NCBI GenBank assembly: GCA_964036045.1
Contig: OZ038384.1
Span: 56,579,355 to 56,643,354, forward strand
Source: Eutreptiella sp. 'Long Island Sound 2002'
Lineage: Eukaryota; Euglenozoa; Euglenophyceae; Eutreptiales; Eutreptiaceae
Reading direction: 5' to 3'
Length of the DNA stretch: 64,000 nt
In this document: positions 11,002-22,330 of the stretch, in pieces
How the letters are laid out: each line of letters starts with the position of its first letter
Numbering within the stretch: position 1 is the stretch's first letter
Translations under genes and position numbers: made by a program
Notes under the pieces: model-generated
The model's database searches: none
What the model was told of the DNA's origin: nothing
What the model saw: only the letters and a program-made list of their open reading frames with translations

Positions 11002-11008
11002 CGAGACC

Positions 11009-11025
11009 TTCGTACATGCATGAGG
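11009..11025. repeat. Right target-site duplication of the SINE
   Basis: TTCGTACATGCATGAGG, directly after the tRNA-like head. It equals the left duplication (10706-10723) less one G. The satellite continues from here with TATGGCGGGG at 11026. Confidence 0.82.
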
Positions 11026-11054
11026 TATGGCGGGGCCTTGGTACATGCATGAGG

Positions 11055-13229
11055 GATGGCGGGGCATTGGTACATGCATGAGGTATGGCGGGGCCTTGGT
11101 ACATGCATGAGTTATGGCGGGGCTTTGGTACATGCATGAGGGATGGCGGGGCCTTGGTACATGCATGAGGGATGGCGGGGCTTTGGTACATGCATGAGGT
11201 ATGGCGGGGCCTCGGTACATGCATGAGGGAAGGCGGGGCTTTGGTACATGCATGAGGTATGGCGGGGCCTTAATACATGCATGAGGTATGGCGGGGCTTC
11301 GGTACATGCATGAGGTATGGCGGGGCCTTGGTACATGCATGAGGGATGGCGGGGCCTTGGTACATGCATGAGGTATGGCGGTGCTTCGGTACATGCATGA
11401 GGGATGGCGGGGCCTTGGTACATGCATGAGGGATGGCGGGGCTCCGGTACATGCATGAGGTATGGCGGGGCCTTGGTACATGCATGAGGTATGGCGGGGC
11501 GTTGGTACATGCATGAGGTATCGCGGGGCTTTGGTACATGCATGAGGTGTGGCGGGGCCTTGGTTCATGCGTGAGGTATGGCGGGGCCTTGGTACATGCA
11601 TGAGGTCTGGCGGGGCTTCGGTACATGCATGAGGTATGGCGGTTCTTCGGTACATGCATGAGAGATGGCGGGGCTCCGGTACATGCATGATGTATGGCGG
11701 GGCCTTGGTACATGCATGAGGTATGGCGGGGCGTTGGTGCATGCATGAGGTATCGCGGGGCTTTGGTACATGCATGGGATACGGCGGGTCTTTGGTACAT
11801 GCATGAGGTGTGGCGGGGCTTCGGTACATGCATGAGGTATGGCGGGGTCTTGGTACATTCATGAGGTTTGGCGGGGCTTTGGTACATGCATGAGGTATGG
11901 CGGGGCTTCGGTACATGCATGACTTATGGCGGGGCTTTGGTACATGCATGAGGTATGGCGGGGCTTTGGTACATGCATGAGGGAAGGCGGGGCTTTGGCA
12001 CATGCATGAGGTATGGCGGGGCTTTGGTACATGCATGAGGTATGGCGGGGCTTTGGTACATGCATGAGGTATGGCGGGTCTTTGGTACATGCATGAGGTA
12101 TGGCGGGGCATTGGTACATGCACGAGGGATGGCGGGGCTTTGATACATGCATGAGGGCAGGCGGGGCTTTCGTACATGCATGAGGTATGGCGGGGCTTTG
12201 GTACATGCATGAGGTCAGGCGGGGCTTCGGTACATGCATGAGGTATGGCGGGGCTTCGGTACATGCATGAGGTATTGCGGGGCTTCGGTACATGCATGAG
12301 GGATGGCGGGGCTTCGGTACATGCATGAGGTATGGCGGGGCCTTGGTACATGCATGAGGGATGGCGGGGCTTTGGTACATGCATGAGGGATGGCAGGGCC
12401 TTGGTACATGCATGGGGGATGGCGTGGCTTTGGTACATGCCTGAGGTATGGCGGGGCTTTGGTACATGCATGAGGTATGGCGGGCCTTTGGTACATGCAT
12501 GAGGTATGGCGGGCCTTTGGTACATGCATGAGGTTTGGCGGGGCTTCGGTACATGCATGAGGGATGGCGGGGCTTTGGTACATGCATGAGGGACGGCGGG
12601 GCTTTGGTACATGCATGAGGTATGGCGGGGCTTTGGTGCGTGCATGAGGTGTGGCGGGGCTTCAGTACATGCATGAGGTATGGCGGGGCTTCGGTACATG
12701 CATGAGGTATGGCGGGGCCTTGGTACATGCATGAGGGATGGCGGGGCTTTGGTACATGCATGAGGGATGGCAGGGCCTTGGTACATGCATGAGGTATGGC
12801 GGGGCCTTGGTACATGCATGAGGTATGGCGGGGCCTTGGTACATGCATGAGGTATGGCGGGCCTTTGGTACATGCATGACGTATGGCGGGGCTTTGGTAC
12901 ATGCATGAGGTATGGCGGGGCTTCGGTACATGCATGAGGGATGGCGGGGCTTTGGTACATGCATGAGGTATGGCGGAGCATTGGCACATGCATGAGGTAT
13001 GGCGGGGCCTTGGTACATGCATGAGGTATGGCGGGGCTTCGGTACATGCATGAGGGATGGCGGGGCTTTGGTACATGCATGAGGGACGGCGGGGCTTTGG
13101 TACATGCATGAGGTATGGCGGGGCTTTGGTGCGTGCATGAGGTGTGGCGGGGCTTCAGTACATGCATGAGGTGTGGCGGGGCTTCGGTACATGCATGAGG
13201 TGTGGCGGGGCTTCGGTACATGCATGAGG
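11055..13229. repeat. Block B higher-order repeat, copy 1 (75 units)
   Basis: 2175 bp, beginning GATGGCGGGGCATTGG and holding the marker series GAGTTATGG (11112), CCTTAATAC (near 11270), GGTTCATGCGTG (near 11563), GGTACATTCATGAGGTTTGG (near 11855), GCACGAGGG (near 12120), GGTATTGCGG (12271) and GGAGCATTGGCAC (near 12977). The part 12750-13229 repeats the SINE's left-flank units (10290-10723) without a SINE. Confidence 0.85.
13212..13229. other. Paralogous empty site of the SINE insertion
   Basis: TTCGGTACATGCATGAGG here corresponds to the left target-site duplication at 10706-10723, at a constant 2506-bp offset that holds back to at least 10471/12977. Past the junction, 13230 aligns with 11055 (offset 2175). 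No SINE is present, so this copy of the higher-order repeat shows the uninserted arrangement. Confidence 0.8.
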
Positions 13230-14940
13230 GATGGCGGGGCATTGGTACATGCATGAGGTATGGCGGGGCCTTGGTACATGCATGAGTTATGGCGGGGCTT
13301 TGGTACATGCATGAGGGATGGCGGGGCCTTGGTACATGCATGAGGGATGGCGGGGCTTTGGTACATGCATGAGGTATGGCGGGGCCTCGGTACATGCATG
13401 AGGGAAGGCGGGGCTTTGGTACATGCATGAGGTATGGCGGGGCCTTAATACATGCATGAGGTATGGCGGGGCTTCGGTACATGCATGAGGTATGGTGGGG
13501 CCTTGGTACATGCATGAGGGATGGCGGGGCCTTGGTACATGCATGAGGTATGGCGGTGCTTCGGTACATGCATGAGGGATGGCGGGGCCTTGGTACATGC
13601 ATGAGGGATGGCGGGGCTCCGGTACATGCATGAGGTATGGCGGGGCCTTGGTACATGCATGAGGGAAGGCGGGGCTTTGGTACATGCATGAGGTATGGCG
13701 GGGCGTTGGTACATGCATGAGGTATCGCGGGGCTTTGGTACATGCATGAGGTGTGGCGGGGCCTTGGTTCATGCGTGAGGTATGGCGGGGCCTTGGTACA
13801 TGCATGAGGTCTGGCGGGGCTTCGGTACATGCATGAGGTATGGCGGTTCTTCGGTACATGCATGAGGGATGGCGGGGCTCCGGTACATGCATGATGTATG
13901 GCGGGGCCTTGGTACATGCATGAGGTATGGCGGGGCGTTGGTGCATGCATGAGGTATCGCGGGGCTTTGGTACATGCATGGGATACGGCGGGTCTTTGGT
14001 ACATGCATGAGGTGTGGCGGGGCTTCGGTACATGCATGAGGTATGGCGGGGTCTTGGTACATTCATGAGGTTTGGCGGGGCTTTGGTACATGCATGAGGT
14101 ATGGCGGGGCTTCGGTACATGCATGACTTATGGCGGGGCTTTGGTACATGCATGAGGTATGGCGGGGCTTTGGTACATGCATGAGGGAAGGCGGGGCTTT
14201 GGCACATGCATGAGGTATGGCGGGGCTTTGGTACATGCATGAGGTATGGCGGGGCTTTGGTACATGCATGAGGTATGGCGGGTCTTTGGTACATGCATGA
14301 GGTATGGCGGGGCATTGGTACATGCACGAGGGATGGCGGGGCTTTGATACATGCATGAGGGAAGGCGGGGCTTTCGTACATGCATGAGGTATGGCGGGGC
14401 TTTGGTACATGCATGAGGTCAGGCGGGGCTTCGGTACATGCATGAGGTATGGCGGGGCTTCGGTACATGCATGAGGTATTGCGGGGCTTCGGTACATGCA
14501 TGAGGGATGGCGGGGCTTCGGTACATGCATGAGGTATGGCGGGGCCTTGGTACATGCATGAGGGATGGCGGGGCTTTGGTACATGCATGAGGGATGGCAG
14601 GGCCTTGGTACATGCATGGGGGATGGCGTGGCTTTGGTACATGCCTGAGGTATGGCGGGGCTTTGGTACATGCATGAGGTATGGCGGGCCTTTGGTACAT
14701 GCATGAGGTATGGCGGGCCTTTGGTACATGCATGAGGTTTGGCGGGGCTTCGGTACATGCATGAGGGATGGCGGGGCTTTGGTACATGCATGAGGGACGG
14801 CGGGGCTTTGGTACATGCATGAGGTATGGCGGGGCTTTGGTGCGTGCATGAGGTGTGGCGGGGCTTCAGTACATGCATGAGGTATGGCGGGGCTTCGGTA
14901 CATGCATGAGGTGTGGCGGGGCTTCGGTACATGCATGAGG
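13230..14940. repeat. Block B higher-order repeat, copy 2 (59 units)
   Basis: 1711 bp with the same order of markers as copy 1: GAGTTATGG at 13287, CCTTAATAC near 13445, GGTTCATGCGTG near 13767, GGTACATTCATG near 14059 and GGTATTGCGG at 14475. Its second half matches copy 1 at 2204 bp. It lacks the block B copy of the SINE-flank segment that ends copy 1, which accounts for its shorter length. Confidence 0.85.
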
Positions 14941-16010
14941 GATGGCGGGGCATTGGTACATGCATGAGGTATGGCGGGGCCTTGGTACATGCATGAGGTG
15001 TGGCGGGGCTTTGGTACATGCATGAGGGATGGCGGGGCCTTGGTACATGCATGAGGGATGGCGGGGCTTTGGTACATGCATGAGGTATGGCGGGGCCTCG
15101 GTACATGCATGAGGGAAGGCGGGGCTTTGGTACATGCATGAGGTATGGCGGGGCCTTAATACATGCATGAGGTATGGCGGGGCTTCGGTACATGCATGAG
15201 GTATGGCGGGGCCTTGGTACATGCATGAGGGATGGCGGGGCCTTGGTACATGCATGAGGTATGGCGGTGCTTCGGTACATGCATGAGGGATGGCGGGGCC
15301 TTGGTACATGCATGAGGGATGGCGGGGCTCCGGTACATGCATGAGGTATGGCGGGGCCTTGGTACATGCATGAGGGAAGGCGGGGCTTTGGTACATGCAT
15401 GAGGTATGGCGGGGCGTTGGTACATGCATGAGGTATCGCGGGGCTTTGGTACATGCATGAGGTGTGGCGGGGCTTTGGTTCATGCGTGAGGTATGGCGGG
15501 GCCTTGGTACATGCATGAGGTCTGGCGGGGCTTCGGTACATGCATGAGGTATGGCGGTGCTTCGGTACATGCATGAGAGATGCCGGGGCTCCGGTACATG
15601 CATGATGTATGGCGGGGCCTTGGTACATGCATGAGGTATGGCGGGGCGTTGGTGCATGCATGAGGTATCGCGGGGCTTTGGTACATGCATGGGATACGGC
15701 GGGTCTTTGGTACATGCATGAGGTATGGCGGGGTCTTGGTACATGCATGAGGTATGGCGGGGCTTTGGTACATGCATGAGGTATGGCGGGGCTTCGGTAC
15801 ATGCATGAGGTATGCCGGGGCTTCGGTACATGCATGAGGTATGGCGGGGTCTTGGTACATGCATGAGGTATGGCGGGGCTTTGGTACATGCATGAGGTAT
15901 GGCGGGGCTTCGATACATGCATGAGGTATGGCGGGGCTTTGGTACATGTATGAGGTATGGCGGGGCTTTGGTACATGCATGAGGTATGGCGGGGCCTTGG
16001 TACATGCATG
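14941..16010. repeat. Block B higher-order repeat, copy 3 (partial)
   Basis: Begins GATGGCGGGGCATTGG at exactly 1711 bp from copy 2 and follows it through CCTTAATAC (near 15156), GGTTCATGCGTG (near 15478), GGCTCCGG and GGGATACGG (near 15690). It then drifts to plain units. Where the 13287 copy has GAGTTATGG, this copy has GAGGTGTGG (14998). The right border is approximate. Confidence 0.75.
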
Positions 16011-19000
16011 AGGTATGGCGGGGCTTTGGTGCGTGCATGAGGTGTGGCGGGGCTTCAGTACATGCATGAGGTATGGCGGGGCTTCGGTACATGCATGAGG
16101 TGTGGCGGGGCTTCGGTACATGCATGGGGTATGGCGGGTCTTTGGTACATGCATGAGGTGTGGCGGGGCTTCGGTACATGCATGAGGTATGGCGGGGTCT
16201 TGGTACATGCATGAGGTATGGCGGGGCTTTGGTACATGCATGAGGTATGGCGGGGCTTCGGTACATGCATGACTTATGGCGGGGCTTTGGTACATGCATG
16301 AGGTATGGCGGGGCTTTGGTACATGCATGAGGTATGGCGGGGCGTTGGTACATGCATGAGGTATCGCGGGGCTTTGGTACATGCATGAGGGAAGGCGGGG
16401 CTTTGGTACATGCATGAGGTGTGGCGGGGCTTTGGTACATGCATGAGGTCTGGCGGGGCTTCGGTACATGCATGAGGTATGGCGGGGCTTCGGTACATGC
16501 ATGAGGTATGGCGGGGCTTCGGTACATGCATGAGGTATGGAAGGGCTTCGGTACATGCATGAGGTATGGCGGGGCCTTGGTACATGCATGAGGTATGGCG
16601 GGACTTTGGTACATGCATGAGGTATGGCGGGGCTTCGGTACATGCATGAGGGATGGCGGGGCTTTGGTACATGCATGAGGTATGGCGGGGCTTTGGTACA
16701 TGCATGAGGTATGGCGGGGCCTTGGTACATGCATGAGGTATGGCGGGGCTTTGGTACATGCATGAGGTATGCCGGGGCCTTGGTACATGCATGAGGTATG
16801 GCGGGGCTTTGGTACATGCATGAGGTATGGCGGTGCTTTGGTACATGCATGAGGTATGGCGGGGCTTTGGTACATGCATGAGGTATGGCGGGGCCTTGGT
16901 ACATGCATGAGGTATGGCGGGGCTTCGGTACATGCATGAGGTATGGCGGGACCTTGGTACATGCATGAGGTATGGTGGGGCTTTGGTACATGCATGAGGT
17001 ATGGCGGGGCTTTGGTACATGCATGAGGTATGGCGGGGCTCTGGTACATGCATGAGCTATGGCGGGGCTTTGGTACATGCATGAGGTATGGCGGGTTCTT
17101 GGTACATGCATGAGGTATGGCGGGGCTTTGGTACATGCATGAGGTATGGCGGGGCCTTGGTACATGCATGAGGTATGGCGGGGCTTTGGTACATGCATGA
17201 AGGATGGCGGGGCTTCGGTACATGCATGAGGTATGGCGGGGCCTTGGTACATGCATGAGGTATGGCGGGGCCTTGGTACATGCATGAGGTATGGCGGGGC
17301 CTTGGTACATGCATGAGGTATGGCGGGGCATTGGTACGTGCGTGAGGTATGGCGGGGCTTCGGTACATGCATGAGGTATGGCGCGGCTTCGGTACATGCA
17401 TGAGGTATGGCGGGGCTTCGGTACATGCACGAGGTATGGCGGGGCTTTGGTACATGCATGAGGTATGGCGGGGCTTTGGTACATGCATGAGGTATGGCGG
17501 GGCTTTGGTACATGCATGAGGTATGGCGGGGCTTTGGTACATGCATGAGGTATGGCGGGGCCTTGGTACATGCATGAGGTATGGCGGGGCTTTGGTACAT
17601 GCATGAGGTTTGGCGGGGCTTCGGTACATGCATGAGGTATGGCGGGGCTTTGGTACATGCATGAGGTATGGCGGGGCCTTGGTACATGCATGAGGTATGG
17701 CGGGACCTTGGTACATGCATGAGGTATGGCGGGGCTTTGGTACATGCATGAAGGATGGCGGGGCTTCGGTACATGCATGAGGTATGGCGGGGCCTTGGTA
17801 CATGCATGAGGTATGGCGGGGCCTTGGTACATGCATGAGGTATGGAGGGTTCTTGGTACATGCATGAGGTATGGCGGGGCTTTGGTACATGCATGAGGTA
17901 TGCCGGGGCCTTGGTACATGCATGAGGTATGGCGGGGCTTTGGTACATGCATGAGGTTTGGCGAGGCCTTGGTACATGCATGAGGTATGGCGGGGCTTTG
18001 GTACATGCATGAGGTATGGCGGGGCTTTGGTACATGCATGAGGTATGCCGGGGCCTTGGTACATGCATGAGGTATGGCGGGGCATTGGTACATGCATGAG
18101 GTATGGCGGGGCTTTGGTACATGCATGAGGTTTGGCGGGGCTTCGGTACATGCATGAGGTATGGCGGGGCTTTGGTACATGCATGAGGTATGGCGGGGCC
18201 TTGGTACACGCATGAGGTATGGCGGGGCTTCGGTACATGCATGAGGTATGGCGGGACCTTGGTACATGCATGAGGTATGGCGGGGCTTTGGTACATGCAT
18301 GAAGGATGGCGGGGCTTCGGTACATGCATGAGGTATGGCGGGGCCTTGGTACATGCATGAGGGATGGCGGGGCCTTGGTACATGCATGAGGTATGGCGGG
18401 GCCTTGGTACATGCATGAGGTATGGCGGGGCTTTGGTACATGCATGAAGGATGGCGGGGCTTCGGTACATGCATGAGGTATGGCGGGGCCTTGGTACATG
18501 CATGAGGTATGGTGGGGCCTTAGTACATGCATGAGGTATGGCGGGGCCTTGGTACATGCATGAGGTATGGCGGGTTCTTGGTACATGCATGAGGTATGGC
18601 GGGGCTTTGGTACATGCATGAGGTATGCCGGGGCCATGGTACATGCATGAGGTATGGCGGGGCTTTGGTACATGCATGAGGTATGGCGAGGCCTTGGTAC
18701 ATGCATGGGGTATGGCGGGGCTTTGGTACATGCATGAGGTATGGCGGGGCTTTGGTACATGCATGAGCTATGGCGGGGCTTTGGTACATGCATGAGGTAT
18801 GGCGGGTTCTTGGTACATGCATGAGGTATGGCGGGGCTTTGGTACATGCATGAGGTATGGCGGGGCCTTGGTACATGCATGAGGTATGGCGGGGCTTTGG
18901 TACATGCATGAAGGATGGCGGGGCTTCGGTACATGCATGAGGTATGGCGGGGCCTTGGTACATGCATGAGGTATGGCGGGGCCTTAGTACATGCATGAGG

Positions 19001-22000
19001 TATGGCGGGGCCTTGGTACATGCATGAGGTATGGCGGGTTCTTGGTACATGCATGAGGTATGGCGGGGCTTTGGTACATGCATGAGGTATGCCGGGGCCT
19101 TGGTACATGCATGAGGTATGGCGGGGCTTTGGTACATGCATGAGGTTTGGCGGGGCTTCGGTACATGCATGAGGTATGGCGGAGCTTTGGTACATGCATG
19201 AGGTATGGCGGGGCCTTGGTACATGCATGAGGTATGCCGGGGCCTTGGTACATGCAAAAGGTATGGCGGGGCCTTGGTACATGCATGAGGTATGGCGGGT
19301 TCTTGGTACATGCATGAGGTATGGCGGGGCTTTGGTACATGCATGAGGTATGGCGGGGCTTCGGTACATGCATGAGGTATGGCGGGACCTTGGTACATGC
19401 ATGAGGTATGGTGGGGCTTTGGTACATGCATGAGGTATGGCGGGGCTTTGGTACATGCATGAGGTATGGCGGGGCTTTGGTACATGCATGAGGTATGGCG
19501 GGGCTTTGGTACATGCATGAGGTATGGCGGGTTCTTGGTACATGCATGAGGTATTGCGGGGCCTTGGTACATGCATGAGGTATGCCGGGGCCTTGGTACA
19601 TGCATGAGGTATGGCGGGGCTTTGGTACATGCATGAGGTTTGGCGGGGCTTCGGTACATGCATGAGGTATGGCGGGGCTTTGGTACATGCATGAGGTATG
19701 GCGGGGCCTTGGTACATGCATGAGGTATGGCGGGGCTTCGGTACATGCATGAGGTATGGCGGGACCTTGGTACATGCATGAGGTACGGTGGGGCTTTGGT
19801 ACATGCATGAGCTATGGCGGGGCTTTGGTACATGCATGAGGTATGGCGGGTTCTTGGTACATGCATGAGGTATGGCGGGGCATTGGTACATGCATGAGGT
19901 ATGGTGGGGCTTTGGTACATGCATGAAGGATGGCGGGGCTTCGGTACATGCATGAGGTATGGCGGGGCCTTGGTACATGCATGAGGTATGGCGGGGCCTT
20001 GGTACATGCATGAGGTATGGCGGGGCCTTGGTACATGCATGAGGGATGGCGGGGCATTGGTACGTGCATGAGGTATGGCGGGGCTTCGGTACATGCATGA
20101 GGTATGGCGGGGCTTCGGTACATGCATGAGGTATGGCGGGGCTTTGGTACATGCATGAGGGATGGCGGAGCTTTGGTACATGCATGAGGGAAGGCGGGGC
20201 TTTGGTACATGCATGGGGTATGGCGGGGCTTTGGTACATGCATGAGGTATGGCGGGGCTTTGGTACATGCATGAGGTATGGCGGGGCCTTGGTACATGCA
20301 TGAGGTATGGCGGGGCTTTGGTACATGCATGAGGTTTGGCGGGGCTTCGGTACATGCATGAGGTATGGCGGGGCTTTGGTACATGCATGAGGTATGGCGG
20401 GGCCTTGGTACATGCATGAGGTATGGCGGGGATTAGGTACATGCATGAGGTATGGCGGGACCTTGGTACATGCATGAGGTATGGTGGGGCTTTGGTACAT
20501 GCATGAGGTATGGCGGGGCTTTGGTACATGCATGAGGTATGGCGGGGCTTCGGTACATGCATGAGCTATGGCGGGGCTTTGGTACATGCATGAGGTATGG
20601 CGGGTTCTTGGTACATGCATGAGGTATGGCGGGGCTTTGGTACATGCATGAGGTATGGCGGGGCCTTGGTACATGCATGAGGTATGGCGGGGCTTTGGTA
20701 CATGCATGAAGGATGGCGGGGCTTCGGTACATGCATGAGGTATGGCGGGGCCTTGGTACATGCATGAGGTATGGCGGGGCCTTAGTACATGCATGAGGTA
20801 TGGCGGGGCCTTGGTACATGCATGAGGTATGGCGGGTTCTTGGTACATGCATGAGGTATGGCGGGGCTCCGGTACATGCATGAGGTATGGCGGGGCTTTG
20901 GTACATGCATGAGGTATGGCGGGGCCTTGGTAAATGCATGAGGTATCGCGGGGCTTCGGTACATGCATGAAGTATGGCTGGACCTTGGTACATGCATGAG
21001 GTATGGTGGGGCTTCGGTACATGCATGAGGTATGGCGGGGCTTTGGTACATGCATGAGGTATGGCGGGGCTTTGGTACATGCATGAGGTATGGCGGGGCT
21101 TTGGTACATGCATGAGGTATGGCGGGTTCTCGGTACATGCATGAGGGATGGCGGGGCCTTGGTACACGCATGAGGTATGGCGGGGCTTCGGTACATGCAT
21201 GAGGTATGGCGGGGCTCCGGTACATGCATGACGTATGGCGGGGCTTTGGTACATGCATGAGGTATGGCGGGGCTTTGGTACATGCATGAGGTATGGCGGG
21301 GCCTTGGTACATGCATGAGGTATGGCGGGACTTCGGTACATGCATGAGGTAGGGCGGAGCCTTGGTACATGCATGAGGTATGGCGGGGCCTTGATACATG
21401 CATGAGGTATGGCGGGGCATTGGTACATGCATGAGGTATGGCGGGGCCTTGGTACATGCCTGAGGTATTGCGGGGCTTTGGTACATGCATGAGGTATGGC
21501 GGGGCCTTGGTACATGCATGAGGTATGGCGGGGCCTTGGTACATGCATGAGGGAAGGCGGGGCCTTGGTACATGCATGAGGTATGGCGGGGCTTCGGTAC
21601 ATGCATGAGGTATGGCGGGACCTTGGTACATGCATGAGGTATTGTGGGGCTTTGGTACATGCATGAGGTATGGCGGGGCTTTGGTACATGCATGAGGTAT
21701 GGCAGGGCTTTGGTACATGCATGAGGGAAGGCGGGGCCTTGGTACATGCATGAGGTATGGCGGGACTTCGGTACATGCATGAGGTAGGGCGGAGCCTTGG
21801 TACATGCATGAGGTATGGCGGGGCCTTGATACATGCATGAGGTATGGCGGGGCATTGGTACATGCATGAGGTATGGCGGGGCCTTGGTACATGCATGATG
21901 GATGGCGGGGCTTCGGTACATGCATGAGGTATGGCGGGGCTTTGGTACATGCATGAGGTACGTCGGGGCTTTGGTACATGCATGAGGTATGGCGGGGCAT

Positions 22001-22330
22001 TGGTACATGCATGAGGTATGGCGGGGCTTTGGTACATGCATGAGGTATGGCGGGGCTTCGGTACATGCATGAGGTATGGCGGGGCTTCGGTATATGCATG
22101 AGGTATTGCGTGGCCTTGGTACATGCATGAGGTATGGCGGGGCTTTGGTACATGCATGAGGGATGGCGGGGCTTCGGTACATGCATGAGGTATGGCGGGC
22201 CTTTGGTACATGCATGAGGTATGGCGGGGCTTTGGTACATGCATGAGGTATGGCGGGGCTTTGGTACATGCATGAGGTATGGCGGGGCATTGGTACATGC
22301 ATGAGGGATGGTGGGGCTTTGGTACATGCA
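16011..22330. repeat. 29-bp satellite array, block C
   Basis: About 218 units in unbroken 29-bp phase. Variants almost restricted to this stretch are GGCGGGTTCTTGG (from about 17090 to 21124), GAAGGATGG, GGTATGCCGGGGCC, GAGGTTTGG and GAGCTATGG. GAGCTATGG occurs at 17057, 18768, 19812 and 20566 with spacings of 59, 36 and 26 units, marking irregular higher-order copies. After about 21000 units resembling block D appear (GGTACGTCGG near 21959, GGTATTGCGTGG near 22104). No gene is present. The minus strand stays open in one frame across 17057-25492, a by-product of the unit. Confidence 0.95.

Larger units (their letters stand above)
10724..11008 (-). mobile_element. tRNA-derived SINE retrotransposon (285 bp)
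   Basis: This is the only non-satellite sequence in the window. Read on the minus strand, in order, it has: a 72-nt tRNA-like head (11008 to 10937) with RNA polymerase III A and B boxes; a body containing an 84-bp direct duplication (copies at 10881-10964 and 10797-10880) that carries a second B box; a further body segment (10796 to 10741); and a 3' tail of GGTAAA/TTTACC repeats (10740 to 10724). A 17-18-bp target-site duplication flanks it, as expected for target-primed reverse transcription by a partner LINE's enzymes. It encodes no protein. I do not recognise the named family. Left-flank units match a block B paralogue at +2506 bp and right-flank units at +2175 bp. The 331-bp difference equals 285 (element) + 17 (duplication) + 29 (one extra unit). 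Confidence 0.9.
10937..11008 (-). pseudogene. tRNA-derived head of the SINE (not a working tRNA)
   Basis: 72 nt on the minus strand beginning GGTCTCGTAGTTCAGCGG and ending GGTGGAGGCC. The ends pair as an acceptor stem (GGTCTC with GAGGCC, one G-T pair). An anticodon-like stem CGCCT/AGGTG closes a 7-nt loop GAACTAA. The T-loop TTCGAAT is intact. The D-arm does not fold normally, the loop base before the putative anticodon is A instead of the near-universal T, and the T-stem has a C-C mismatch. It is therefore a degenerate tRNA relic kept for its internal promoter. The parental tRNA cannot be named with confidence. Confidence 0.8.
11026..16010. repeat. 29-bp satellite array, block B
   Basis: About 172 units in strict 29-bp phase. 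Diagnostic variants are CCTTAATACATG, GGTATCGCGG, GCGTTGG, GGGATACGG, GGTTCATGCGTGAGG, GGTTCTTCGG, GGCTCCGG, GGTGCGTGCATG and GGTATTGCGG. The block is arranged as higher-order copies starting at 11055, 13230 and 14941. Offsets include 2175 bp (11270 to 13445), 2204 bp (11859 to 14063 and 12271 to 14475) and 1711 bp (13445 to 15156), all whole multiples of 29. No gene is present. Confidence 0.96.

Noticed and set aside
10937-11008. Functional tRNA gene
   Set aside because: The D-arm does not fold, the base before the putative anticodon is A instead of T, the T-stem has a mismatch, and it is followed by a SINE body and tail, not a T-rich terminator.
10914-11108. 64-codon minus-strand frame crossing the SINE
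   Set aside because: Translation of the SINE's tRNA head and body joined to satellite repeat. SINEs do not encode protein, and no start or domain context supports it.
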